Program-made: the position numbers and the translations under genes
Source of the DNA: Marsupella aquatica
Lineage: Eukaryota; Marchantiophyta
Assembly: GCA_973895155.1 (NCBI GenBank)
Contig: OZ316893.1
Coordinates: 21,142,001 to 21,206,000 of the forward strand
Direction: 5' to 3'
DNA: 64,000 nucleotides
In this document: positions 23,800 through 34,253 of the stretch, one piece after another
How the letters are laid out: the number at the start of each line of letters is the position of its first letter
Position numbering within the stretch: position 1 is the stretch's first letter
The notes under the pieces: generated by a model
The model's input: the letters and a program-made list of their open reading frames with translations, nothing else
Database searches by the model: none
What the model was told of the DNA's origin: nothing

Positions 23800-24522
23800 A
23801 GTTTCACTGTGCACATACAGTACAACAGACAAGCTTAACCATGGGTTAGGTTCTGTCCAGTATGGGACATTCCATCGACTCTGTCCCTCTCGCTATCCAT
23901 CACTTGGAAGTGTCTACAAACCCTAACCCATGCGCTCAAGTTCTCCGAGTCGGCTGTCGACAAAAGTCTCCATTCTGAAAACAATGTTGGGGGGACTTCG
24001 TGGTTGAGTGGCGTTTGGCGAGTGGAAGTCGGAGCCCGAAGTGTATGTCCAAGGTCAAAGTGGATGCGTGAGCATCGAAGTGGGTGCAGGAGCTGAAGTC
24101 GCATCTTCAGCGGCAGCTAGCATAGACAACCTGACCCCCGTTGAAGTCGTCCCTTCATTGCCAGCATTGGATATGGCAGCTAAAGAGGTATTCCTGATGA
24201 TCGATCACTTGTGTTCCCGCTTGTGCTTTGGGTAATGATGGAGCTTTCGGCACTGTCCACATTGTCGTGACCACTAGCTACCGATGTTGAAGAAACAGAG
24301 TTTGTTTTCAGTGTTTTGGTTACTTCTTGTTGCTATATTCCTGTGTCCCACGGCGCCAATTAAATAGTGAATGATACTAGTCAATGAGGCGTAGATGAAT
24401 GTGATGTTGGGAAGAATCAGAGTCCACTCTTCCCATAGTCCCCTTATTTTGTCTCTCCGGCAAGCAATTTCTCTCACACAAGCTAATTTTTTTGGATTCA
24501 TTTTTGCTTGTAAAAGATCAAA
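23800..24522 (+). other. MULE left subterminal region, upstream of the + strand gene
   Basis: No recognised domain. A 75-residue frame at 24008-24235 (Val/Ala/Ser-rich) is open but unsupported. The stretch probably holds the promoter and 5' untranslated region of the gene starting at 24523. Confidence 0.45.
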
Positions 24523-25289
24523 ATGACGGATGGATCCTCTACCCGATGGGGCAAGATTGGTAAAGTGAAAGCCTTTGATCCAGCAAAGGAAATGGTGGAG
24601 TCTTTGCGGAAGCGGGTGGAGCCTGCATTCAGGCCCCAATGGGATAGGTATATGTCCACTCACCTCTTTAGCACATATTTCATGTGACAATTCAGAAGCT
24701 TACTATCACCTGCATTTTGCTGTTTTGTTCATGTCTAAATTTGTGTGGTTGCTTGTTTTGTAGGTTTCCAGTAACAGATGACATTGAGTCATGCTGTTTC
24801 ACTTCAGAAGCAATGAAGGACTATATTGAAGAGTACCATTCCTTCCTAACCAATCCCAAGTGGAAGTGGAAGCTTACAGCATCCACTCGGATGGACATGA
24901 AGAAGGCTTGGATTCGATTAACTCAATTTGAGTTTTGGTCTGTGGAAGACAGTGATAACATTGGCAAAACATATGTCTTCCGATTTGACAACTATAAGTT
25001 GGGTGAGCAGCAGAAGATTCAGATTGGAAATCCAGCTGAGATATTCACAGAAGGGAAGAAATTCAGAGACGGAGATCTATGCTATTGCTTTCGAGAGGAG
25101 ATTGACTGTCTCTTGGTGCATGAGTTGTTCTACTTGGAGACGCTCAATGGCAAAAGTGGCTTTGTCCTCTATGGTACCCACAAGTGGGTGCCTTGTGATC
25201 TTGAAGATTGGAGATCGACAACCTCCAATCTACTTGGTGTCTACTATTTCCATGACCAGCCTGGGAGCTCAAAGGTGTATCACAAATAG
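24523..25289 (+). CDS. MULE-borne two-exon gene, unknown function (216 aa)
   Basis: Exon 1 is 24523-24647 and exon 2 is 24764-25289. The 116-base intron starts GTATAT and ends TTTTGTAG, and the frame closes exactly (651 nt including TAG). The start is ATG 24523, beginning MTDGSSTRWGKIGKVKAFDP. The protein is hydrophilic and rich in Trp, Tyr, Asp and Glu, with a Trp/Lys-rich stretch near residues 75-85 and a short 'DGDLCYCFREEIDCLLVHEL' block. There is no signal peptide or membrane segment. I do not recognise the family. It lies inside the TIRs, convergent to the transposase, where maize MuDR carries its accessory gene mudrB, but I see no resemblance to MURB. It could be an element-encoded accessory protein or a captured host gene. 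It has no stops or frameshifts, unlike the transposase. Confidence 0.6.
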
Positions 25290-25898
25290 TTTATTGCCTT
25301 TACAAGAATCATAGTGGCAATCCCGGTGGCAATGTGGCTAAAGTTTGCAATAGCCAATTTTGTATTTTGTGCTTCATTGAAGCTTCAGGCAGTGTATTTT
25401 GATATTGCATAATATACATCAATGGTACACTGGCATCGACAACATCTTTTTCTGTGTGACTACATTGCTTCCAACATGCTTGTTTTGGATCTTGAGTGAA
25501 GCTTGTTTTGGATCTGAATTATGGTTTGATTCCATGCAGCTGGAATATAGAAGCCCTTACTATGTTATGCGTAAATGTTGCTTGGTTTTATCTGAATGGA
25601 TAGTGTTTACTTGTACAGACTCTGCATTCAATGGATTCAATTCAATGGATTCGATCAATGGATTTAATTCAACCGATTCAATTCAATGGATTCAATTCAA
25701 TTCAATGTTCAGTTTTGAGACACAATTTATTTGGATGATTTTGTACTTGAATAAAAAAACTCTTTTATTCCACATTTGTAAACTCTCTTGTGATACATCA
25801 GTCTAGGTAACTCTGGCAGTACCCTGGCAAAACTCTCGACGCTAAGCCTGCAAACTAAGTCCTAAACTGGTAAGAAGGGTGTCTGAAAAAGATGGACT
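25290..25898. other. Convergent 3' region between the two MULE genes
   Basis: Contains the likely 3' untranslated regions of both MULE genes. A short degenerate minisatellite of 'ttcaattcaatgga' units lies at about 25622-25710. The 135-residue frame at 25399-25806 spans the minisatellite and has no supporting feature. Confidence 0.5.
25622..25710. repeat. Minisatellite (ATTCAATGG-type units)
   Basis: About nine degenerate units of 'attcaatgg/attcaattcaa' in the convergent 3' region inside the MULE. Confidence 0.75.
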
Positions 25899-27993
25899 CT
25901 AAGCCTCTATATTGTGTCCATGGGAACAACTGGCAAGAAGGGCTCTGAAGGATCCCATTTCAAAGGGACATGATAAGGATGAGACTGAATCGACATTCAA
26001 TTCTTCCATAAAAGGAGCAGACTGCTGTATATCTATAATGTCATTGTCTTGTTCATCATGTGACTCATCTGTGTTGTGCAACTCCTGGGGTTCATTATCG
26101 TCTACTTCCTTGTTGTGCCCACCTCCAAGTGAATCTAGCCGAAGCTGACAGGTTCGTTTGTCATGGCCCCGCTGCTTGCAAAATCCACATGTCCTTGGCA
26201 AGCGGACTCCATCCTCCTCTGGGAACCTAAGCCTTGGTTTCTCAGTTGGACATCCACGCTTCCTTCTCTTCAAAGGTGGCCCGCACCAGGCATCAGGTTG
26301 TAGGTCATCCTTCAAAATAGCCGGAATGCTAGCACTATATGTGTGCCTGAATGATTCTGTGGAATAAAATGGTGACACAAAATCATGATGTCGGAGGTGT
26401 AGCCTTGTAATGGCTCTCCAAGCATGACTACAAGGAATACGTACCCACATCTTGCCAATCGCCACAGGAACATTGCTTAAGTGGCTCAAAAGTCACTAGG
26501 AAATGTCTGCCCTCAGAATCTGTAATTCTGACCTCAGTAGGGCTTGACGGATCTGCAACAAGCTGGAATGCTTCCCTCATGTCGGTCCCTCAATACAGCC
26601 ATGATATTAGGGGGATATGGTGTATTGAGGGATTCTGCAAGCTCCCTCTTCTGATAGTATTGCTTCATCATGTAGTCCCATATAAAGGTTAGATTGCTTG
26701 AATGCCACTTCTTGGCGTTCCGCCTTCAATGCTCGATTGGTACTTTCTGCCTGTTGAGACGTCTCATGACCCCACCTAACAGTCACAAAGAACAAATGAT
26801 CTTCAATTATTGGGCAGCAGTTGAATCACCACAGGAAATTGAGACGAAGGTAAAAAAATCCAACTTATACAATATCATATGTACCTAGGATAGGGCATGA
26901 ATGCTCTAGAGTAATGAGCAGAATCAGCCGTGTGCACAATGTACTCATGTGCTGTTGGAAAATTGTCTTCAATACAATCTAACCTCCTCAAGAACTGATC
27001 TTCATTGGCAGCATAGACTAGCCCATCAAATGCTTTCCTTGCTGCCTTGTTGGAATGGGCTTGTCGATTCTTCCCCAAGTGCCATGTGCAAAATGCATGG
27101 AATGCCATTGGGAAAACCTCATCCACAGCATTCAGAAGCCCCTTCTCTCTGTCTGAAATGAAAACAGTACCAACGACAGACAACTCCGGAATTGCATCAT
27201 GCAATAGGTTCAAAAATCTCAACCAGTATTGCTCATTCTCAGATGGAGCCATGCAATAAGACAAGATGAGAACAGAGTTATTGGCATCTAATACAGTGGC
27301 CACCAATAACATTTGAGGGTAAGCTGACTTTGTGTGTGTGCCATCTAAGGCAATGAGGGGTCTGCAATGTGCATAAGCCTTTCGAGAAGCTGAAGGGCAC
27401 ACAAACAAAGTCTCAAAGGATCCACCAGGTGCTGCATACTTTGCCACAGCACCAGGGTCTCTTTGCATAATGTGGTGGCAATGACTAGGAATGAGGTGGA
27501 AGGAATCCTTCTCATCACCATCCAGTCGCACAAGTGCAAGCTTTTTTGCAGCATGTGCTATGTGATACCTAACATCTGGATGCAACATAGCTTGAGCAGT
27601 GTCTCTCAAAGAACAAGCTCGAGTCTGTCGATTTTTTATGAGGATATCAAAGATCAAGGTAGCCAAGAAATCTAAGAATTGTGCATGCATCTAGTGTAAT
27701 GGTCTGCAGCACAACAACTATGGTGATCATTCAACTGTGTGATAGTAATAGTTTCAGTCTTGGAGCTCATAATCACTCTAATTGACCAGAGACATTTTTG
27801 GACTGGGTTTTCGTGCCACCACATTTTGCACTTCCCAAGAAAGCGTAGACTATCCTTCTTGTATGTTGTAATGACCCGTTCTGTTGACACTCCATGTTTG
27901 ACAATTGCCCGCCTGACATCTTGCCAAGTCTGAAAAACGTCACCCTTCCTCAAAGCACCCTGAACCATAGCTCCACTTTCCGCCAAAGGTAGT
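25899..27993 (-). pseudogene. MULE transposase, frameshifted
   Basis: Minus strand. An exon from about 27993 to 27690 carries the MuDR-type N-terminal domain ('CKMWWHENPVQKCLWSIRV...HHSC'). After a frame change at 27672-27690, where two frames overlap by 19 nt, the MULE DDE core follows to 26875: 'LIALDGTHTKS' holds the first Asp and 'FISDREKGLLNAV' the second, then 'FCTWHLGKN' and 'SRAFMPYPR'. A further segment at 26795-26607 ('HETSQQAESTNRALK') is in another frame after a possible intron. Near 26450 a frame change splits the SWIM zinc finger ('CSCGDWQDV' in one frame, 'CSHAWRAI' in the next). The C-terminus ends at 25899 after a CCHC knuckle ('CGFCKQRGHDKRTC'). Several breaks mean no full-length transposase. 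The 27986 start is not ATG; a 'gcatgcag' acceptor just upstream suggests an earlier exon not identified. Confidence 0.88.
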
Positions 27994-29440
27994 CTGCATG
28001 CACAAAAGCAAAGACAAGTATGTTTTGAATCTCACAGACAAACAATCAGACGAAAGATCCAGAATAGGACTTGGATCCAAAATAGAACTTCACAGGAAAG
28101 ATGTAGAGTACAAATGCACATGCTCAATACAAAAATACATAGAAGTTCACAAGAAACATACAAATTAAATAGAACTACACATGATGCTCCATATATACAA
28201 AAAATAAATAGAACTTCTTAGGAAACATTTATAATAGAACTTCGCATGAACTTCACATACATACATAAATAGAACTTCACAAGAAGGATCCACAATAGAA
28301 TACAAACATATATATACACACACTCTTTCCCAATCTAGAATAGATTACAGGCACATGTATACACTCTCCCTCAGGAAATCAAATATTTTGTTGGATTTCA
28401 GACCAATATTTGGATTTCTAGAAATTTTCACGCAACCTCCACTCGTACATCACTCAGCAAGTTTCTGAATGGTGCATGGTGAAATTTGTGAACATACATG
28501 ATCATTAGTGTGCACCAGTTAACTTCATTTGTTTTCCTGTAGAAAGGTGCCTCATAGAAATTGGCAGATGTAGACTTGATTGTTGGCAGTAGCGATTGGC
28601 AATGTACGGGGCACGAGTAAGGAAAGGACTAGTTCGAAGCACTACATAGCTCAACGCGATTTGTTCATTCCTTATGCCTGGTGTCCACTATTCTTCAATT
28701 GTCGGCTCGATCTGCCTTTACTGAAATTGGCCTACTATTAATGTTGATGAAGAAATCCACTCGACACATAACGGAAAGAACAGAGAAATAGATTCAAGCG
28801 ATCAATGCCCACATTGCAATTTCTTGTACCATACATTACATTGAGAACTCCACACGAAACAAATCCAGTGTAGCAACAGAAAATTGGCAACAATATTAGG
28901 CATTGCGCTCACAGAACGCCGACTCAATGTCAGGAAATGGTTATACCTGGATACAGCACGAACAGAAAATGCTATTGTACGCTGCTTTGTTCTGGTGTTC
29001 AATGCTGATGTTTGTGACTCCTGAAGAGCTTCGATTCAAATATTGAGCTGCAGCTGCAAAGAACGGCTTACAGGGCGATTGCTGTGCCTTCACGCAAGTT
29101 TAAGCAATGTTGCTTTGCACCGCTTCGTCCCTTCAATTCTCTCATGTTCGTGTTCTCTCTCAAAAAATTCAGCGTTCAATGAAATTCCACGCAGTTGCCA
29201 CAATGTATGCAATCTTTGTCAATTTGTTCCACACCGAAAACTGAAGTCGTCACGTTGTCCATGGCATCCTCGATTCAAAAATGTCTCCCCGCACAGGAGA
29301 CTGACAGAAACAATACCAACACGCACATAACTAACCACCTACTCTATCGTGATGGAAGTTCAAACCCTATGCAGTCTGGACAGAAATTGTAGCGAATCAG
29401 GAAGAAACACATGGCAATCGAGTAACCACATACCAAAACC
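27994..29440 (-). other. MULE right subterminal region, transposase 5' side
   Basis: Probable promoter, 5' untranslated region and one or more unidentified small 5' exons of the transposase. A degenerate array of 'aatagaacttcacaagaaa' units lies at about 28060-28330. No other coding sequence can be supported. Confidence 0.5.
28060..28330. repeat. Degenerate array of 'aatagaacttcac' units
   Basis: About eight diverged units with spacing of roughly 25-45 bases, inside the MULE upstream of the transposase. Confidence 0.65.
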
Positions 29441-29521
29441 GTGGCATTTTTACAAATACGAAAAAAAGTGTGGCAGTATTGTAATTTTGGACAACTTTAG
29501 TGGCAATGTAGTTAAAAGCTG
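29441..29521 (-). repeat. MULE right TIR
   Basis: Reverse complement of the left TIR with three differences, followed by TTAAGAAATA. Confidence 0.95.
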
Positions 29522-29531
29522 TTAAGAAATA

Positions 29532-31180
29532 TTCATGACTTACTCTAGCCGTTCAATCTGGGTGATACTTAGACGCATTTGATTGATCATTTGCTACCAA
29601 TGATGATGTGGATGACGGTGCACACTCAGTGGTTTTGGGGAAACCTGCCTGTCGTTGGATTTCTTAGATCATTGATAAATGAGATATAATGTTGTATAAT
29701 TAATATAATGGTGGCAGTATGGACTCTAAACCAACGGTCCTTCAACTTAGCCAGTTGTTCTTTTGGGGCTTTCATGATGTTCTTTCTATGCTATTGGGGC
29801 ATGTTAGCATCCTAAGATGCATCCAAAGAGTTTTTGAGCCATAAGTTTGTAATGTCAAGCATGTTTGGATGAGAGTTTCTAAGTTGATGTCTAGCTTTGA
29901 AGCCTGCGTACTAAATTAATTTAAAAAATGGAAATGCTAATAGTCAAACTCATGAATCAGCTTGACAAATAAGAGGCCTGGATTAAAAATAATGGCATTG
30001 AACCTGTTTTTGTATTGGACCGTTGTTAGCGAGTGAAACAGAGAAATATATATATATATATATATAATGTTTACTTAAACCTAAGCTTAAAATCCCCCCC
30101 TGCCAACTCTAACTTTCCACTTATTTTTAGTCCATAATCCTATTACACTTTTTCCTTTTTGTTCATTCCCTTCAATCATTTCATGTGATCGGTTTGATGA
30201 GGGTCCTCATAAAGGTTTGGCCAGTTCTTGAGAATGTTTGGCTTGAAGTGCCACCAGATTAAATTGAGGCCTGCATAATAAGGTACAAAGGAGGTCTGCT
30301 TTATTTACTTCCTGGCAATAACAGAAAAAGGCCCAGTGTGGATTATCTATCCTTGGGAAGGGCTAGATCGGATGAGAGGCTCGCAGGGTCCGGATAGAGA
30401 AATGATTGAAGGAGAGCACCTTGGACAACAAGAGAATCCGTTATATCCCAACCAATGCAGGGCGCAACTTCTAGCGTACCTTTGATTTACAAAAAGTAGT
30501 ACGGCTGTTTAAGTTTGCTTTTTTTGCAGTTAGTTGATTTTATACAATTCTTAGAACGGCTTCTGGAAAAGACTGGTGCTTAAGCCAGACATGAGAAATG
30601 AGCTCCAACTACCTTTATGAGGGAACATTTATTAGTTCTTCACAAACATTAAAGCAAGGGTCCATAAATTAATTATTTGCTTGCCTAGTTTCCTATTGGT
30701 AACTTGGAGTTTTTCAAAGTGGCACCTCAAAGAAGTTGCCCTTTCTCCCTCTCCTCAAAGGAAAAGAAAAGGCACACCACACAACAACCAAAAACAAATA
30801 TGGCCCTACGAAAAACAGAATAACAATGAACCGGACAAACTATCTACCCACCTCTTGAAAAAATGACAAAAAGGTGAGATAGTTTGTTTACAAATTGATA
30901 AAAAAACAGGAACCAATCCTGACCCTTCATCAAAACATTGTTTCTTACACAGTCAAATCTATCCATACACCCCATCTAAATATCTAAAATAGATAATTTG
31001 CCAAAGCTGTCCTTTAGCCTGCCCACACCTGCCCAAGATGAAAAAGTTTTAAAATAATGTATAATATATTTAAATCTGAAAAAATGGAAAAGGAAATTTT
31101 GAAAAACTTTAATAAGTAGAAAAAACGATATCTCTAAAAATTTGAAAACCGTATTTTTCCCTGTCGCTCAGTTATGTTTA
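29532..31180. other. Intergenic, nothing recognised
   Basis: AT-rich, with a perfect (TA)10 microsatellite at 30047-30066. No coding evidence on either strand. Confidence 0.5.
30047..30066. repeat. (TA)10 microsatellite
   Basis: 20 bases of perfect TA dinucleotide. Confidence 0.9.
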
Positions 31181-31395
31181 GATTCTATGATGTGGTAGCC
31201 ACTATCTCACGTCTCCAATTTCTATGTGTAACACACGGGTTATTGAACACAACCGCAACAACTATTTGGTTGAGATCACGCATAACATGCCCCAACAACT
31301 ACATTGCAAAACTTATATTTTCTTGTCTCACCTTGACATTTTTTCTTACCTTGACATTTTTTCTTACCTTGACATTTTTTCTTGCCTTGACTGAT
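31160..31395 (-). repeat. Minisatellite-bearing dispersed family, member C
   Basis: A unique part of about 150 bp ('gtctccaatttctatgtg', 'cacgggttattgaacac', 'catgccccaacaac') is followed by three exact copies of an 18-bp unit ending 'cttgacattttttctta' at about 31320-31390. The unique part matches 32515-32690. The unit is the reverse complement of the 'aaaagatgtca' type seen at 23.2 and 61.4 kb. Confidence 0.75.
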
Positions 31396-32510
31396 TTATC
31401 TCCAAACTCATTCATCCATTCACTAGAGGGGTTGTAGTGGGAAATTGACATTCCAATTGCTGATTCACTAAGTGACATTCCAATGACTGACCCTTGAGCT
31501 GACCTGTCCAACTTGGGCATAGTGGCAATTGCCACTTACTCAACTACCTCATTACTTTGTAAGATGACACCACTCCTGTGTTCACATGACATCTCCATCA
31601 TAATGTATCCCGTAATGTATCATAGGAAATGAGCCCTATGCCCATGCGTTGCATGGCACAAGGAGGGCCAGGGCATTTATGGGGCAGCTTAGGGGAGCCC
31701 ATTTCCTCCATCAATGGTCAATGAAAACAACTAAACAAATCCAACGGCTGTGAATCTTTCCCGCCCAGAAGCTTTTTTGTGTTAGGACGAAGAACCAAAA
31801 AATGCGGGATCCTTTATTATAGTTGTAGATTAATGCAATAGACAACTTCTTGAAAGCGTTGTTCAACTTAGTATGAGCAGACCTTTCTTCACTTCTTTTT
31901 AGAGAGAACCAAAGCCCGAACCAAAGTCTACAATGTTATTTTCATTTATCATTATTTTGATTACTTCCAACTATAATAGTGAATCCCGCCAAAAGTTATC
32001 AATAGTCTGATTTGGTGGGAACATTGACTGACCATTGGATTTATGCTACATTTAGTTTGAGCCTCTGATCAATTAGAAATCAGTGTAAACCAAAGCGGAC
32101 AAAACAAGTACCTAGGTGGTCATAGTTGTGAGGGAACACCTAGTCGTACAAGTTAAGTAATTTTTGTACAATATGAACATTTCATAGTGTTCTCAATCAC
32201 TACATGTTAAAGTAGTTTGTATTATTAGAAGGAAGTAGGTGTATAATTAGTAATATTGTCCACCTCTACAACTAAAATGGGTGTGTATAATTGTGAAGAA
32301 TGTGCTTTTTAGTGAATATATAATTTCTTAGTTTTTTCCTTAAAATTGAATTTTTATTGTTATTTTTTAATGTATAGTCTAGATACATTTTATAGCTTTT
32401 TTAAGGAGGTCTTGGGAAATAAAAGAGGGGGAAGGAGTCTTTGAAGGAGTGTCTACCATATAATATCCTATCCGGCCAAAAACATATATGATTGTCCTTT
32501 TACAAACTCA
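31396..32510. other. Intergenic, nothing recognised
   Basis: AT-rich; repeated phrase 'tgacattccaa' at about 31447 and 31473. No gene. Confidence 0.5.
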
Positions 32511-32514
32511 GTTT

Positions 32515-33150
32515 TCCTATCACTTGGTTATGTTTGTACTCTAGATGCAATAGTGACCGCTATCTCGCATCTCCAATTTCTATGTGCAATGCACGGGTTA
32601 TTAAACACGACCACAAGAACAGTATGATTGGGATCACACATAGCATGCCTCAACAACATTTTGCAAGGCGTATTTGTTTTGTCTCACCTTAACATATTTT
32701 CTTGTCTTCACATAGTTTTCTAATTTCTACAGATTTATCCCGGATATTTATATAGCTTCAACATTTTTTCCTTGCTTTGACATGTTTCTCATTTCACCAT
32801 ATTTTTTTCACATTGACATCTTTACCGTGGGATGACATATTTTCTCACCTTGACATTTTTTTCTCACCTCGACATGTTTTTTGCACCTTGACATTTTTTT
32901 TCTCATCTCACTATCTTTCTCTCAGCTTGACATCTTTGTCCTCATCTTTTTCTCACTTGATATCTTTATCTCATCACAACATCTTTCCCTCACCCTCGAC
33001 ATTTTTTCTATCCTTAACATGCTTTCTTCATCTTTACATCTTTTTCTCACCTTGCCATCTTTCTCTCCCCGACTTGTTTTTCTCATCTCAAAATCTTTTT
33101 CTCTCATCAACATCATTTTTCACCGTGACACCTTTTCTCATCTCAACATC
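32515..33150 (-). repeat. Minisatellite-bearing dispersed family, member D (expanded array)
   Basis: Same unique part as member C, then some 20 degenerate units of 'cttgacatctttttctcac' at about 20-base spacing from 32690 to 33150. The Ser/Phe/Leu-rich frames over it (132 and 111 residues) come from the T-rich repeat and are not genes. Confidence 0.8.
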
Positions 33151-33787
33151 TTTGTGTGCACAGACATTGGGCTAGTCTATAATGATATCAATGGACATTC
33201 TTTGAAGCAATCCTAAGGAGAAGAAAAGATATGTGGTGGAAATGCATTCCACTCATTGAACTTTTTGGAATTGAAACAACTAAATGATTCTTCATGGGTT
33301 CTCACACAGGTTACCACTAACCATTGAGATGATTGTGAACTTTGAGATAGTGACTCTTCTCAAGGCGGTAGGCATATGCACTTTACAATCCATTGGCAAC
33401 CAATGTTAATTCCATTTTTGTTATCTGACCGCAACACCTTACACATGTTTTTTTCACACACTCACTACCCATAGGAGGACCTTGAGTCCAGCCAAAGCCA
33501 CAAGTACATCTGGAAGTTGCCCACCAAAAAGTGCCACATTTGGTTTCTGACTACTAGCTTGATGTGAGTCCTTTTGGATGTCAATAATTGGTGAGAACAA
33601 AATGAAGTTTCTTTCATACCTGGCTAGAGTCGTGGTTTAGAGGCTTTGTCTCTACCATAGTCCTTGTTGTGGCTTATCATTGTCTTTCTATATCAAATGA
33701 ATGAAATTTCATAGAAAGGTGGGGTCCAACACTCTAACTCCCAGTGGCGGACATAGTTTCTGTTTAGAGGTCCAAATCTATGCATCC
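33151..33787. other. Intergenic, left flank of the PIF/Harbinger element
   Basis: No gene. Bases 33741-33790 are similar to 42773-42820, which allows the pre-insertion site of the adjacent element to be recognised. Confidence 0.6.
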
Positions 33788-33790
33788 AAT

Positions 33791-33809
33791 AGGGCGTCTC
33801 AGAGTAGGG
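33791..33809 (+). repeat. PIF/Harbinger left TIR
   Basis: AGGGCGTCTCAGAGTAGGG, identical to the reverse complement of 42308-42326; AAT precedes it. Confidence 0.95.
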
Positions 33810-33838
33810 CGTCTGCGGAAAGTTACGGGTGGAATAGT

Positions 33839-33864
33839 GCTCCCGTAACCTAGCTTACGGGAGC
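33839..33864. repeat. Left subterminal palindrome
   Basis: GCTCCCGTAA, a short spacer, then TTACGGGAGC. The same arms occur in the right subterminal region, so this is a likely transposase or SANT-protein binding site; that role is inferred. Confidence 0.8.
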
Positions 33865-34253
33865 CACTTACAACAGATAACTCCAATGGGGTACCAGCTT
33901 TGACCCGCTTCATAAGGTTGCAGTTATGGGTTAGTACCCGCTCAAAGTTGAGCGCCCCTATCCCTCCCCTCTTGCGCAATGGAGTGAGAGATGGCCTCTG
34001 AAGAAGCCACATCATGCCAGTTCCCCACATTTGGCCACCGCTCCATTCCGATGCCCTTCATTCCATATCCCAAATATGATGGAGTTCAAAGAAGTTCAAA
34101 GCTTACTTTCAAACAATTTCAAATTCCGGCGTCGTATATACTTCATGGAGCCCCAAATCTAGCATTGCAAAGCTCTAGAATTGATGTCCAGATATCGTAT
34201 TGCATCAAAGATAAGGTAGTCGTAGATTCATTGCAAAATCACCAAGGACAACA

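Larger units (their letters stand above)
23719..29521. mobile_element. MULE (Mutator-like) DNA transposon, 5.8 kb
   Basis: Terminal inverted repeats of 81 bp (23719-23799 and 29441-29521) with three mismatches, flanked by the 10-bp target duplication TTAAGAAATA at 23709-23718 and 29522-29531. Long TIRs and a 9-11 bp duplication are typical of Mutator-like elements. On the minus strand is a decayed MULE transposase (N-terminal MuDR-type domain, DDE core, SWIM zinc finger, zinc knuckle). On the plus strand is an open two-exon gene of unknown function, converging on the transposase. TIR similarity suggests a fairly recent insertion, but the transposase frameshifts argue that it needed help to move or decayed since. 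Confidence 0.93.

Noticed and set aside
24274-24690. 138-residue minus-strand ORF in the MULE
   Set aside because: Antisense to exon 1 and the intron of the two-exon plus-strand gene, which has better splice and frame support.
31318-31395. CRISPR-like short repeats
   Set aside because: The 18-bp units are directly adjacent without spacers, and the genome is eukaryotic.
32777-33216. Phe/Ser/Leu-rich ORFs of 132 and 111 residues
   Set aside because: They are translations of the T-rich 20-bp minisatellite in two frames.
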